From assembly GCA_003599535.1 (NCBI GenBank), contig QZKQ01000013.1, positions 1 to 33,993 on the forward strand: a DNA stretch of 33,993 nucleotides, in the 5' to 3' direction. The DNA comes from Candidatus Zixiibacteriota bacterium (GTDB taxonomy: Bacteria > Electryoneota > B3-LCP). The notes under the pieces were generated by a model, which was given only the letters and a program-made list of their open reading frames with translations, was not told where the DNA came from and did not search any database. This document shows, one piece after another, positions 1 through 8,512 of the stretch; position 1 is the first letter of the stretch, and every line of letters begins with the position of its first letter. The translations under genes and the position numbers were made by a program.

Positions 1-596
1 AAATATTCCGGGTAGCGGGACTTTACCGCGGCGCGGATTTTCTTGCGGGCTTCGTGGAGGTACCAGCGCAGGGTCACCTGGGGGCAGTCAATGATCTCGG
101 CGGCTTCCTGGCTGGACAAGCCCTGCAGGTCGCACAGCACGAAGGCCATCTTCTGCCGGGGGTTCAGTTCGGCCACGATCCCTTCAAAGATCTCCCGCCG
201 CTCCAGGTTCTCCAGGGCCATCTCCAGGTCCGCCTCCAGGCGGGAGTCGGGGTACTGCTGGAAGTTGGAAGCCGAGTCAATGGATTCCTGGAAGCTGCGC
301 TTGCGGTTGGCCCGCAGGAAGTCAATGGAGGCGTTGACCGCCAGGCGGTAGAGCCAGGTGAAGAACTTCTTGTTGGTGTCGAAGCGGTCCAGGGCGCGGT
401 AGACCTTGATGAACACCTCCTGGGCGATGTCCCGGGCATCCTCATAGTTGCCCACCAGCCCGTAGGCGATGGACGCCACCCGGGTGCGGTACATCTCCAC
501 CAGCTCCCGGAACGCCTCCTGGTCCCCCCCCTGGGCCCGGCGGATGAGTTCCCGAACCTGGTCTTCGTTATCGTACACGATGTCGGTCGGAGTCAT
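1..596 (-). CDS. ECF-type RNA polymerase sigma factor (3' end off the window)
   Basis: Reading the minus strand from the ATG at 596 gives 198 residues open to the window edge, so the C-terminus is missing. Residues about 26-95 match sigma-70 region 2, including the core-binding stretch DIAQEVFIKVYRALDRFD (57-73) and the -10 recognition helix ending FTWLYRLAVNASIDFLR. Residues about 142-192 match region 4, a helix-turn-helix around LSSQEAAEIIDCPQVTLRWY and EARKKIRAA. The size and two-domain layout are those of extracytoplasmic-function sigma factors, which direct RNA polymerase to stress or envelope regulons. The gene is transcribed away from nuoJ; a candidate promoter lies at 772-801. Any anti-sigma gene would lie beyond the left edge. 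The family is secure; the regulon is unknown. Confidence 0.92.
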   Translation of the reverse strand, partial: MTPTDIVYDNEDQVRELIRRAQGGDQEAFRELVEMYRTRVASIAYGLVGNYEDARDIAQEVFIKVYRALDRFDTNKKFFTWLYRLAVNASIDFLRANRKRSFQESIDSASNFQQYPDSRLEADLEMALENLERREIFEGIVAELNPRQKMAFVLCDLQGLSSQEAAEIIDCPQVTLRWYLHEARKKIRAAVKSRYPEY

Positions 597-771
597 TAAT
601 GGTACGGCATGGACCGGAGATGATTTGGGTGAACTGCCGCGGATTCCAGAGCAGGTCACAGGATAATACCGAAGCGGGTGGAGCATGGACGGCCCCGCCA
701 ATTGCCGGGACCGGGGAACGGCCTCCTCCGCACCGTTTTACTGCACGCCTCTAAATTTAAGGTAATTCTAT

Positions 772-801
772 AATATAACCAGAATTACAAAGGCAAGTCA
801 A
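772..801 (-). promoter_or_regulatory. Candidate sigma70-type promoter for the sigma-factor gene
   Basis: On the minus strand TTGACT (801-796) is followed after 18 nt by TATATT (777-772), in a locally AT-rich patch. Transcription would start near 765, giving a leader of about 170 nt before the sigma-factor ATG at 596. Inferred from motif match only. Confidence 0.5.
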
Positions 802-1035
802 GGAGTATTTACAGGATTATCGCAGGTCCGGTGCGCCTCGTGCGCCAGCTTGAAGCACCGTAGTCCATCCGCTTCGCCGAACTGGTCTTGAGAAAAAAAG
901 GACATAAATTGGTTGATTTCACCCCAGACGTTTGATTATTTTGTGTTTTAACCTCGGGGAATCAATAGTAGTTCGCCCTGGCGCCGGGGAATCCGGCAGC
1001 CGGGGATCGCATCCGACCTCACCAACAGGGCATCT
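802..1035. other. Spacer between the divergent sigma-factor and nuoJ genes
   Basis: With the sigma-factor leader and promoter this makes a gene-free stretch of about 440 nt (597-1035). No conserved ORF is visible. The nuoJ side contains an A-rich tract near 892-900 and weak TTGATT / TATTTT matches near 915-940 that could be a promoter, but they are not convincing. No terminator or other nuo genes are seen upstream of nuoJ, so nuoA-I must lie elsewhere. Confidence 0.4.
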
Positions 1036-1533
1036 ATGGAAGCCTTCTTCTTCTTGTTGCTGGCCGTGGTATCCATCTTCTCCGGACTGATGGTCATCCT
1101 GCAGAAAAGCCCCGTGGCCTCCGTGTTGTTCCTGGTGCTGACCCTGGTCTGCGTGGCGGCTCTCTTCGTCATGCTCTCCGCGCCCTTCATCGCCGCCATC
1201 CAGGTGATCATCTACGCCGGAGCCATCATGGTGCTGTTCCTCTTCGTGCTGATGCTGCTGAACCTGCAGCGCTTCACCGAAGGGGCCTGGTCCAGATTTC
1301 AGATCACCGGCGTGGTGGTGGCGGCGGTCCTGGCGGTCGTCACCGCGTTGCTGCTGCGCGCCGTGCCGCTGCCGGCCGATTCCGGCTTCCTGCGGGAAAC
1401 TCCCGGCCTGGGGTCGGTAGAAGCGGTGGGCCTGAGCCTGTTCACGGAATACCTGCTCCCCTTCGAGATTGCCAGTTTCCTGCTCCTGGCCGGCATCATC
1501 GGCGCGGTGATTCTGTCCCGCCGCCGGCCCTGA
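1036..1533 (+). CDS. nuoJ: NADH-quinone oxidoreductase subunit J
   Basis: This 165-residue, very hydrophobic protein has about five membrane segments. It is a core subunit of the membrane arm of complex I, at the interface that links quinone reduction to proton translocation. Diagnostic sequence is FIAAIQVIIYAGAIMVLFLF (51-70) followed by VLMLLNL, the strongly conserved NuoJ helix containing the pi-bulge region. The length fits the family (about 165-185 residues). The ATG at 1036 has only a weak upstream AGGG. nuoK follows after 54 nt. The nuoA-I genes that usually precede nuoJ are absent, so the complex I genes are split in this genome. Identity is secure. Confidence 0.95.
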   Translation: MEAFFFLLLAVVSIFSGLMVILQKSPVASVLFLVLTLVCVAALFVMLSAPFIAAIQVIIYAGAIMVLFLFVLMLLNLQRFTEGAWSRFQITGVVVAAVLAVVTALLLRAVPLPADSGFLRETPGLGSVEAVGLSLFTEYLLPFEIASFLLLAGIIGAVILSRRRP

Positions 1534-1587
1534 CCGGCCGCGCCCGGCCTCCAACGCATACGTCCCAGTCATAACCTGCAAGAACCG

Positions 1588-1893
1588 ATGATCATCTCCC
1601 TGAACCATTACCTGGTCCTCGCGGCGCTGCTCTTCAGCATCGGGGTGGCCGGAGTGCTGACCCGCCGGAACGCCATCATCATCTTCGCCTCCATCGAACT
1701 GATGATGAACGCCGTCAACCTGGCCTTCGTGGCTTTCGCCCGGCACTGGGGCGACGTGGGAGGCCAGATTTTCGTCTTCTTCATCATCGCCGTGGCCGCC
1801 GCCGAGGTGGCTGTAGGCCTGGCCATCATCGTGGTGCTGTTCCGCCACCGCGAGACGGTCAACATTGACAAGGTTAATCTGCTGAAGTGGTGA
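1588..1893 (+). CDS. nuoK: NADH-quinone oxidoreductase subunit K
   Basis: The protein has 101 residues and three predicted membrane helices, the usual NuoK size and topology. [21 protein letters not shown] is the typical first helix. [20 protein letters not shown] (29-48) carries the membrane-buried glutamate (E34) that is part of the proton path, and a second acidic residue lies in the [16 protein letters not shown] helix. NuoK is the MrpC-like subunit between NuoJ and NuoN in the membrane arm. It lies 54 nt after nuoJ and about 280 nt before nuoL, a spacer filled with palindromes. Identity is secure. Confidence 0.96.
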   Translation: MIISLNHYLVLAALLFSIGVAGVLTRRNAIIIFASIELMMNAVNLAFVAFARHWGDVGGQIFVFFIIAVAAAEVAVGLAIIVVLFRHRETVNIDKVNLLKW

Positions 1894-1954
1894 CCGGAGT
1901 TGCAATCGGTTTAGTATGAAGTGGCAGCAGACTTAAGTGTTGCCTAACCGCTTC

Positions 1955-2102
1955 GCACCGGATTAAAATCCGGTGCTTGTCAACCCAAATTAACTGAAGT
2001 CAATGAGCAAATAGTCGTTACAACGACTTGATTATTGACGAGCACCGGAATTTATTCCGGTGTGACGGGCGGGGACCCCAAAGGGGCAAGCTAAGCCCCG
2101 CC
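1955..2102. repeat. Cluster of four palindromic hairpins in the nuoK-nuoL spacer
   Basis: Four inverted repeats lie in succession: GCACCGGAT/ATCCGGTGC around TAAA (1955-1976), AGTCGTT/AACGACT (2013-2028), CACCGGAA/TTCCGGTG around TTTA (2043-2062), and GGCGGGG/CCCCGCC (2068-2102) with an inner CCCC/GGGG stem. The first and third are variants of one element. They could act in mRNA processing or be dispersed REP-like elements; no gene lies in this spacer. Confidence 0.75.
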
Positions 2103-2122
2103 TCTACGTGCCCGCGAACCGA

Positions 2123-2164
2123 AGAGCCGAGAGCCAAGAGCCAACCTCCAATAGCCAACAGCCC
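2123..2164 (+). repeat. Heptanucleotide tandem array upstream of nuoL
   Basis: Six 7-nt units stand in perfect register: AGAGCCG, AGAGCCA, AGAGCCA, ACCTCCA, ATAGCCA, ACAGCCC. The array ends 6 nt before the nuoL ATG (2171) and occupies the position where a Shine-Dalgarno would lie. It belongs to the same family as the arrays at 6241-6296 and 18133-18185. Confidence 0.85.
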
Positions 2165-2170
2165 CGTCTT

Positions 2171-4147
<1,977 letters not shown>

Positions 4148-4149
4148 AC

Positions 4150-4177
4150 GGAGTCTGGGGTATGGGGGCTGGGGTCT
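4150..4177 (+). repeat. G-rich heptanucleotide array directly after nuoL
   Basis: Starting 2 nt after the nuoL stop are GGAGTCT, GGGGTAT, GGGGGCT and GGGGTCT, followed by a degenerate GGTAACA. These are reverse complements of the AGACCCC-type units found upstream of nuoM (6276-6296). Three runs of four or five G make G-quadruplex formation possible. Confidence 0.75.
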
Positions 4178-4227
4178 GGTAACACTGAAGTCAGACGGGT
4201 GAACGCGAAACCCATCGCTAATCTCGT

Positions 4228-4261
4228 AAAACCTGTAATGTAATGCACTTACACAGGTTTT
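4228..4261 (+). promoter_or_regulatory. Stem-loop just upstream of the MBL-fold gene
   Basis: AAAACCTG (4228-4235) pairs with CAGGTTTT (4254-4261), and inside it TGTAA (4239-4243) pairs with TTACA (4249-4253), giving a 13-bp stem with a 3-nt bulge. It abuts the GAGG Shine-Dalgarno at 4264-4267. The A-flanked, T-ended stem could act as a bidirectional terminator for the nuo transcript or control translation of the next gene. Confidence 0.5.
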
Positions 4262-4273
4262 ATGAGGTTAACT

Positions 4274-5152
4274 ATGGCGGATAAGTTTACTTTGACATTA
4301 CCCGGGGATCCGGAGGTTCAGGAGCCGGGATCAATCTTTTTCGTGGGCACGGCCACGACCCTGATCCGGCATCGCGGTTTCACTATTCTGACCGATCCCA
4401 ATTTCATCCACGCCGGCGATCACGTGCACCTGGGGTATGGCATCACCGTCCCGCGGCTGACCAACCCGGCCATTGACATCGAAGCGCTGCCGCTCCTGGA
4501 TTTCTGCGTTCTTTCACATTACCACGGCGACCACTGGGACCAGGTGGCCAGCGACAAGCTGGACAAGAATCTGCCCATCTTCAGCACCGCCCATGCGGTG
4601 CGCGCGCTGAAACTGAAGGGCTTCCGGCGGCTCTACCCGCTGAACACCTGGGAACGGGCGGTGCTGCGGCGCGGCCCGGAACGCCTGAGCCTGACGGCCA
4701 TGCCCGGCAAGCACGGCCCCGGCTTCCTGGACGTGGCCCTGCCGCCGGTCATGGGCAGCCTGCTGGAATGGGGCGAGGGCGCGGATCGCTTCCGGCTCTA
4801 CATCACCGGCGACACGCTGTTGATTGACCAGTTGCAGGAGATCCCCCGGCGCTTTCCGGACATTGACCTGATGCTGATCCACCTGGGCGGCACCCGGCTG
4901 GCGGGCGTCCTGCTGACCATGGACGCTGAGCAGGGCATCCGGGCGGTGCACCTGATCGCGCCGCGGAACGTGATCCCCATCCACTATAACGACTACCCGG
5001 TGTTCAAGTCGCCGCTGGAAGATTTCCTGCGGGAAGTCCGCCGGGCCGGGTGGGAATCGCGGGTGCACGTCCTGCGCCACGGCGACACCTTCACCTTCGA
5101 CCGGCTGGCGCGGGAAGCCGCCGCCCCCGTGGCGGAGTTTTCCGAACGGTAG
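4274..5152 (+). CDS. MBL-fold metallo-hydrolase (UlaG/NAPE-PLD-like, COG2220)
   Basis: The protein has 292 residues, is cytoplasmic and carries no signal peptide. The metallo-beta-lactamase fold signature H-x-H-x-D-H is seen as SHYHGDHWD (H82, H84, D86, H87). Further expected metal ligands are the Asp of YITGDTLL and the His of NVIPIHYNDYPVF. The N-terminal FFVGTATTLIRHRGFTILTDP is typical of the UlaG/RomA/NAPE-PLD group (L-ascorbate-6-phosphate lactonase and phosphodiesterase relatives), whose substrates vary widely, so none is assigned here. ATG 4274 was chosen over ATG 4262 because GAGG at 4264-4267 sits 6 nt upstream. The gene interrupts the nuoL-nuoM order and sits with a foreign-looking gene inside inverted G-rich arrays. 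Confidence 0.88.
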   Translation: MADKFTLTLPGDPEVQEPGSIFFVGTATTLIRHRGFTILTDPNFIHAGDHVHLGYGITVPRLTNPAIDIEALPLLDFCVLSHYHGDHWDQVASDKLDKNLPIFSTAHAVRALKLKGFRRLYPLNTWERAVLRRGPERLSLTAMPGKHGPGFLDVALPPVMGSLLEWGEGADRFRLYITGDTLLIDQLQEIPRRFPDIDLMLIHLGGTRLAGVLLTMDAEQGIRAVHLIAPRNVIPIHYNDYPVFKSPLEDFLREVRRAGWESRVHVLRHGDTFTFDRLAREAAAPVAEFSER

Positions 5153-5315
5153 CCGCACCCCCACCGATATGAACGGGCGGGGGAGGCGTCCCCCGCCCGG
5201 CGGAGGTATCGTCAGAATCGCAGATTTCCGCAGATTTAGCCGATCACGCTGATTTGAAATCGTCTGAGCCGCGGATGACGCGGGTTCTGCTGATTACCCG
5301 GATGAGGCTGCGGCT

Positions 5316-5420
5316 TCACCCCGCAGGGGTAACCCAGGAATAGCCCCGGGCGTCAGCCCGGGGTGAGCTGGATACCTCACCACTTCTTTTTCGACTCTGA
5401 AGGGGTCGAACATGCAGGCG
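5316..5420. repeat. Palindromic dispersed-repeat cluster in the gene-free stretch 5153-5502
   Basis: The 350-nt spacer has no gene. It holds a CACCCCGCAGGGGT-type palindrome near 5320, a tagCCCCGGGCgtcaGCCCGGGGt hairpin near 5342-5366, and GACTCTGAAGGGGTCGAAC near 5395-5413. Upstream, 5205-5310 carries a degenerate CGCAGATTTnnGCnGATT / CCGCGGATGACGCGG repeat. The same motif style recurs at 8014-8195, so these are dispersed elements, not gene-specific signals. Confidence 0.6.
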
Positions 5421-5502
5421 TGATCCCAGCATTACCGGATATGTGGGGACCCGAATTTAGGCGGCCAAACTGGTCTGGCTATCCTTAAAATGAGGTATTT
5501 GA

Positions 5503-6177
5503 ATGCTGCTTACCCGTTTTGCCAATGAGAACATTACCAAAATCCGGCTGCTGGTAGAGCGGGATAATGTTGTCTATCGTCTGGTTACGCTATTTTTTCG
5601 TCCAAGTGATGCAAGTATCTATTTAAGCCCCTTTTCTCTAGAAGGAAATTATTTTATTGGAAGCCATAACTTCGAGGGAAATGAATTGCATACCACAATT
5701 AATACTTCCAAAGATGATTTTACTGCTGAAAGTTCGCCACATCTTTCTTTGCATCAATCAGGCAGAGTTCATGTTAGGGCAGGTGGGAAAGAAGCAGGGC
5801 CACTTTATATTGATCCGCTTCCAGAACTTATAGGTCAGCATATTGCGTCTATTGTGCCTGATTCTTATAAAGCTTTGCAAGTTTACCATGATTTAGAAAA
5901 GAAGGATAAATCCGCAAGTATTATATTGACGCCACATAGTAATACTGTTAATAGTCATTTATTGATTTGTATAAATGGAAAGAATCAAGAGTATGCCATT
6001 AGCGAGAATCATCTATTATCCTTGGGTATTATCCGGAAAACATTGGAAAATCCCTTATTCTTAGGTTTCTTTGATATGCCACGAAAGAGTTTTGGTGAAA
6101 CGAATTTGGGCGTTACTGTGATTGCTGGATGGAAACCAAGCGTACCAAATGAATTTTTATCTATTCGTGGATTATAG
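5503..6177 (+). CDS. AT-rich orphan protein of unknown function
   Basis: The protein has 224 residues and I do not recognise a family. It appears soluble, with no signal peptide or membrane segment, and a mixed alpha/beta pattern. The opening RFANENITKIRLLVERDN...YRLVTLFFRPSD is followed by a Ser/His-rich middle and a hydrophobic C-terminal third (LLSLGIIRKTLENPLFLGFF). It may be a small toxin or effector-like protein, but no catalytic motif supports this. GAGG about 10 nt upstream supports ATG 5503. Base and codon use (ATT, AAT, TTA, AAA) are strikingly AT-rich beside its GC-rich neighbours, which indicates recent horizontal acquisition. It lies between the MBL-fold gene and nuoM and is surrounded by repeats. 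Confidence 0.75.
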   Translation: MLLTRFANENITKIRLLVERDNVVYRLVTLFFRPSDASIYLSPFSLEGNYFIGSHNFEGNELHTTINTSKDDFTAESSPHLSLHQSGRVHVRAGGKEAGPLYIDPLPELIGQHIASIVPDSYKALQVYHDLEKKDKSASIILTPHSNTVNSHLLICINGKNQEYAISENHLLSLGIIRKTLENPLFLGFFDMPRKSFGETNLGVTVIAGWKPSVPNEFLSIRGL

Positions 6178-6200
6178 TTTGCTTCATATTGCACTCACCG

Positions 6201-6233
6201 ATTCCCGACGCGGGCTAAAGCCCTTGCGGGAAT
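6201..6233. repeat. Nested hairpin downstream of the orphan gene
   Basis: ATTCCCG (6201-6207) pairs with CGGGAAT (6227-6233), and an inner GGGC-TAAA-GCCC stem lies between them. There is no T-run on the plus strand, so it is not a classic terminator; the loop style matches the dispersed palindromes elsewhere in the window. Confidence 0.6.
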
Positions 6234-6240
6234 GACACGC

Positions 6241-6296
6241 AAGCACCAAGCACCAAGCATCAAGCATCAGTAACCAGACCCTAGACCCCAGACCCT
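6241..6296 (+). repeat. Heptanucleotide tandem array ending at the nuoM start codon
   Basis: Eight 7-nt units in perfect register run to the base before ATG 6297: AAGCACC twice, AAGCATC twice, AGTAACC, AGACCCT, AGACCCC, AGACCCT. The array fills the whole ribosome-binding region, so nuoM has no recognisable Shine-Dalgarno. The AGACCCC unit is the reverse complement of GGGGTCT in the array after nuoL. Confidence 0.9.
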
Positions 6297-7769
6297 ATGC
6301 TAAGCTGGATCATCTTCCTTCCCCTGATCGGCGCCGGGATCATCCTGCTGCTGCCGAAGGACAACCCCCGGCTGATCCGCACGGTGGCCCTGGCCGCCGC
6401 CCTGGCGGACTTCCTCCTCTGCCTGCCGCTCTACGCCGGGTTCGACGCCACCACCGCCGCCCCGCAGTTCGAACAGCGGTTCGCCTGGATCGCCTCCCTG
6501 GGCGCCTCCTACCACGTGGGGATTGACGGCATCAGCTTCTGGCTGGTGCTGCTGACCACCTTCCTGGGGCCGCTTTGCCTCCTGGGGTCGTGGGGCATCC
6601 AGAAGCGGGTCAAGGAGTACCACTTCAGCTTCCTCTTCCTGCAGACCGGGATGCTGGGAGTGTTCTGTTCCCTGGACCTGGTGCTGTTCTACGTCTTCTG
6701 GGAAGTGATGCTGGTGCCCATGTACCTGCTGATCGGGGTGTGGGGGGGATCCAACCGCATCTACGCCGCGGTCAAGTTCTTCCTCTATACCATGGTCGGA
6801 TCGCTGCTGATGCTGGTGGCCATCATCTGGATCTACCTGCACAGCGCCGACCCCGCCACCGGCCTGCGCACCTTCGACCTGCTGGCCATCTACCAGTCGG
6901 CCAAGCCGGCCTTCCAGGCGCAGATGTGGCTCTTCGCCGCCTTCGCCCTGGCCTTCGCCATCAAGGTACCCATGTTCCCCTTCCACACCTGGCTGCCCGA
7001 CGCCCACGTGGAAGCGCCGACGGCTGGGTCGGTCATCCTGGCGGGCGTTCTGCTGAAGATGGGGACCTACGGCTTCCTGCGCTTCGCCATGCCCCTGTTC
7101 CCCGACGCCGCCCAGGCCTTCGTGCCGGTGATTTCGGTCCTGGCGATTATCGGCATCATCTACGGCGCGCTGGTGTCCATGGTCCAGCCCGACATGAAGA
7201 AGCTGGTGGCCTACAGTTCGGTGTCGCACCTGGGCTTCGTCATGCTGGGGCTGTTCGCCCTGAACGCGCAGGGAGTATCCGGAGGGATCTACCAGATGCT
7301 GAACCACGGCGTCTCCACCGGGGCGCTGTTCTTCCTGGTCGGCGTGATCTACGACCGCCGCCACACCCGCCGCATCGCCGACTTCGGCGGACTGGCGAAG
7401 GTGATGCCGATTTACACCACGGTGTTCCTGATCGTGGCCCTGTCGTCGCTGGGGCTGCCCGGCCTGAACGGCTTCGTGGGGGAATTCCTGATCCTGCTGG
7501 GCGCGTGGCGGGCCAACCCGGTCTATGCGATCTTCGCCGCCACGGGGGTGATCCTGGCGGCCGTCTACCTGCTGTGGATGATCTCGCGGGTGTTCTACGG
7601 CAAAGTGGACAAGGAAGAGAACGAAAAGCTGCCCGACCTGACCCTGCGCGAAAAGCTGACCCTATACCCCCTGGTGGTGATGATCTTCGTCATGGGGATC
7701 TTCCCGCAGTTCTTCCTGTCGAAGATGGAGACGAGCGTGAGGGTGTTTCTGGAAAGTATGCCTCGGTAA
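6297..7769 (+). CDS. nuoM: NADH-quinone oxidoreductase subunit M
   Basis: The protein has 490 residues and about 14 membrane helices. It is the middle antiporter-like proton-pumping subunit of complex [21 protein letters not shown] carries the conserved glutamate (E136; family TM5). [20 protein letters not shown] followed by [16 protein letters not shown] holds the conserved lysine and broken-helix motifs. The C-terminus ends [17 protein letters not shown]. The length is normal for NuoM (about 490-510). The start codon is set by the family N-terminus ([19 protein letters not shown]) although it abuts a heptamer array rather than a ribosome-binding site. It is isolated from nuoL (2.1 kb away) and nuoN (5.5 kb away). 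Confidence 0.96.
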   Translation: MLSWIIFLPLIGAGIILLLPKDNPRLIRTVALAAALADFLLCLPLYAGFDATTAAPQFEQRFAWIASLGASYHVGIDGISFWLVLLTTFLGPLCLLGSWGIQKRVKEYHFSFLFLQTGMLGVFCSLDLVLFYVFWEVMLVPMYLLIGVWGGSNRIYAAVKFFLYTMVGSLLMLVAIIWIYLHSADPATGLRTFDLLAIYQSAKPAFQAQMWLFAAFALAFAIKVPMFPFHTWLPDAHVEAPTAGSVILAGVLLKMGTYGFLRFAMPLFPDAAQAFVPVISVLAIIGIIYGALVSMVQPDMKKLVAYSSVSHLGFVMLGLFALNAQGVSGGIYQMLNHGVSTGALFFLVGVIYDRRHTRRIADFGGLAKVMPIYTTVFLIVALSSLGLPGLNGFVGEFLILLGAWRANPVYAIFAATGVILAAVYLLWMISRVFYGKVDKEENEKLPDLTLREKLTLYPLVVMIFVMGIFPQFFLSKMETSVRVFLESMPR

Positions 7770-7778
7770 AAAGAATTC

Positions 7779-7870
7779 ACCACAGAGACACAGAGAACAC
7801 AGAGAAAAATAGGGGTTGGGGGTTAGGGGTTGGAGTTTGGGGGTATTGGGTATGGGGGATGGAGTATGGG
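7779..7870 (+). repeat. CACAGAGA triplet repeat and G-rich heptanucleotide array after nuoM
   Basis: Three CACAGAGA-type units (7781-7805) are followed from 7812 by heptamers GGGGTTG, GGGGTTA, GGGGTTG, GAGTTTG, GGGGTAT, TGGGTAT, GGGGGAT, GGAGTAT and a partial GGG. This begins the gene-free stretch 7770-8199. Runs of G at 7812-7815, 7818-7822, 7826-7829 and 7839-7843 could form a quadruplex. Confidence 0.85.
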
Positions 7871-7875
7871 AAACA

Positions 7876-7976
7876 GTGTCATTGCGAGGACGCGGCTTTC
7901 AGCGGACGAAGCAGTCTCCCACCCTCCAGTGTCATTGCGAGGCCCGAGTTTTTCAGCGGGCCGAAGCAATCTCCCG
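7876..7976. repeat. Two tandem copies of a GTCATTGCGAGG ... GAAGCARTCTCCC element
   Basis: Copy 1 (7876-7920) and copy 2 (7929-7976) share GTGTCATTGCGAGG, TTTCAGCGG, and CGAAGCA(G/A)TCTCCC. Elements with these conserved ends are widely dispersed in environmental bacterial genomes. The central parts differ, as expected of independently diverged copies. Confidence 0.75.
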
Positions 7977-8013
7977 GAGTTAGTCGCTTAAGACCGGATT
8001 ACCCATTGTTTGA

Positions 8014-8195
8014 ACCACGGATTATCCGGATTACGTGGAGACTTCACTCCGAAGGAGTGACACAATAGTAGCCGGGGGGTGAAACCCCCGGGAAGGATGA
8101 TCCCCCAACCTCCTCTTGCGACCCTGACGGGATCGAACGACACCCGCTTCAGCGGGTCGAAGGATAGTAGCCCAGGGTTTCAACCCTGGGGAGAC
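8014..8195. repeat. Second palindromic dispersed-repeat cluster
   Basis: The stretch holds an ACCACGGATTATCCGGATTACGTGG-like segment near 8014-8040, a CACTCCGAAGGAGTGA palindrome at about 8046-8061, a tagtagCC-GGGGGG-tgaaa-CCCCCGGG hairpin near 8068-8094, a CCCGCTTCAGCGGGTCGAA segment near 8144-8162, and tagtagCCCAGGGTTtcAACCCTGGGG at about 8165-8191. The last ends about 10 nt before the next gene. Together with 7779-7976 this explains nearly all of the gap between nuoM and position 8200. Confidence 0.65.
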
Positions 8196-8199
8196 GGCC

Positions 8200-8502
8200 A
8201 TGCAATTCCTCGCCCTCGAACGCGACCTCCCCGCTGAAGACGCCGACTTCGCGCCTCACGCCAAGCCGGAAGCCGCCCGCGTGTGGGAGCTGTATCAGGC
8301 GGGGATCGTCCGGGAGATGTACTTCCGCGCCGACCGGTCCGCCGCCGTGCTGGTGCTGGAATGCGCGGATATCGTAGAGGCCCGGGCGGCGCTGGCTTCC
8401 CTGCCGATGGTGCAGGCGGGACTGATCGAGTTCGAGATCATTCCCCTGGCGCCGTACCCGGGGTTTGCGAGGTTGTTCGCCCCGAAGCCAGAAGAAAGAT
8501 AA
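8200..8502 (+). CDS. YCII / muconolactone-isomerase-like small protein
   Basis: The protein has 100 residues. MQFLALERDL followed by an ARVWELYQAGIVREMYFRAD helix-strand, AAVLVLECADIVEARAALASLPMVQAG, and LIEFEIIPLAPYPGFARLF is the beta-alpha-beta pattern of a dimeric ferredoxin-like alpha/beta barrel (YCII or muconolactone delta-isomerase-like superfamily). Such proteins are often stand-alone and have no proven reaction, so no substrate is assigned. GGAG lies 9 nt upstream of ATG 8200. The gene ends 10 nt before the broken DUF4846 gene and may be co-transcribed with it. The family assignment rests on fold pattern and size. Confidence 0.7.
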   Translation: MQFLALERDLPAEDADFAPHAKPEAARVWELYQAGIVREMYFRADRSAAVLVLECADIVEARAALASLPMVQAGLIEFEIIPLAPYPGFARLFAPKPEER

Positions 8503-8512
8503 ACGGTACCCC

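Noticed and set aside
6575..8068. 497-codon plus-strand frame overlapping nuoM in another frame
   Set aside because: Pro/Arg/Gly-rich out-of-frame translation of nuoM that extends into repeats; nuoM itself is intact.
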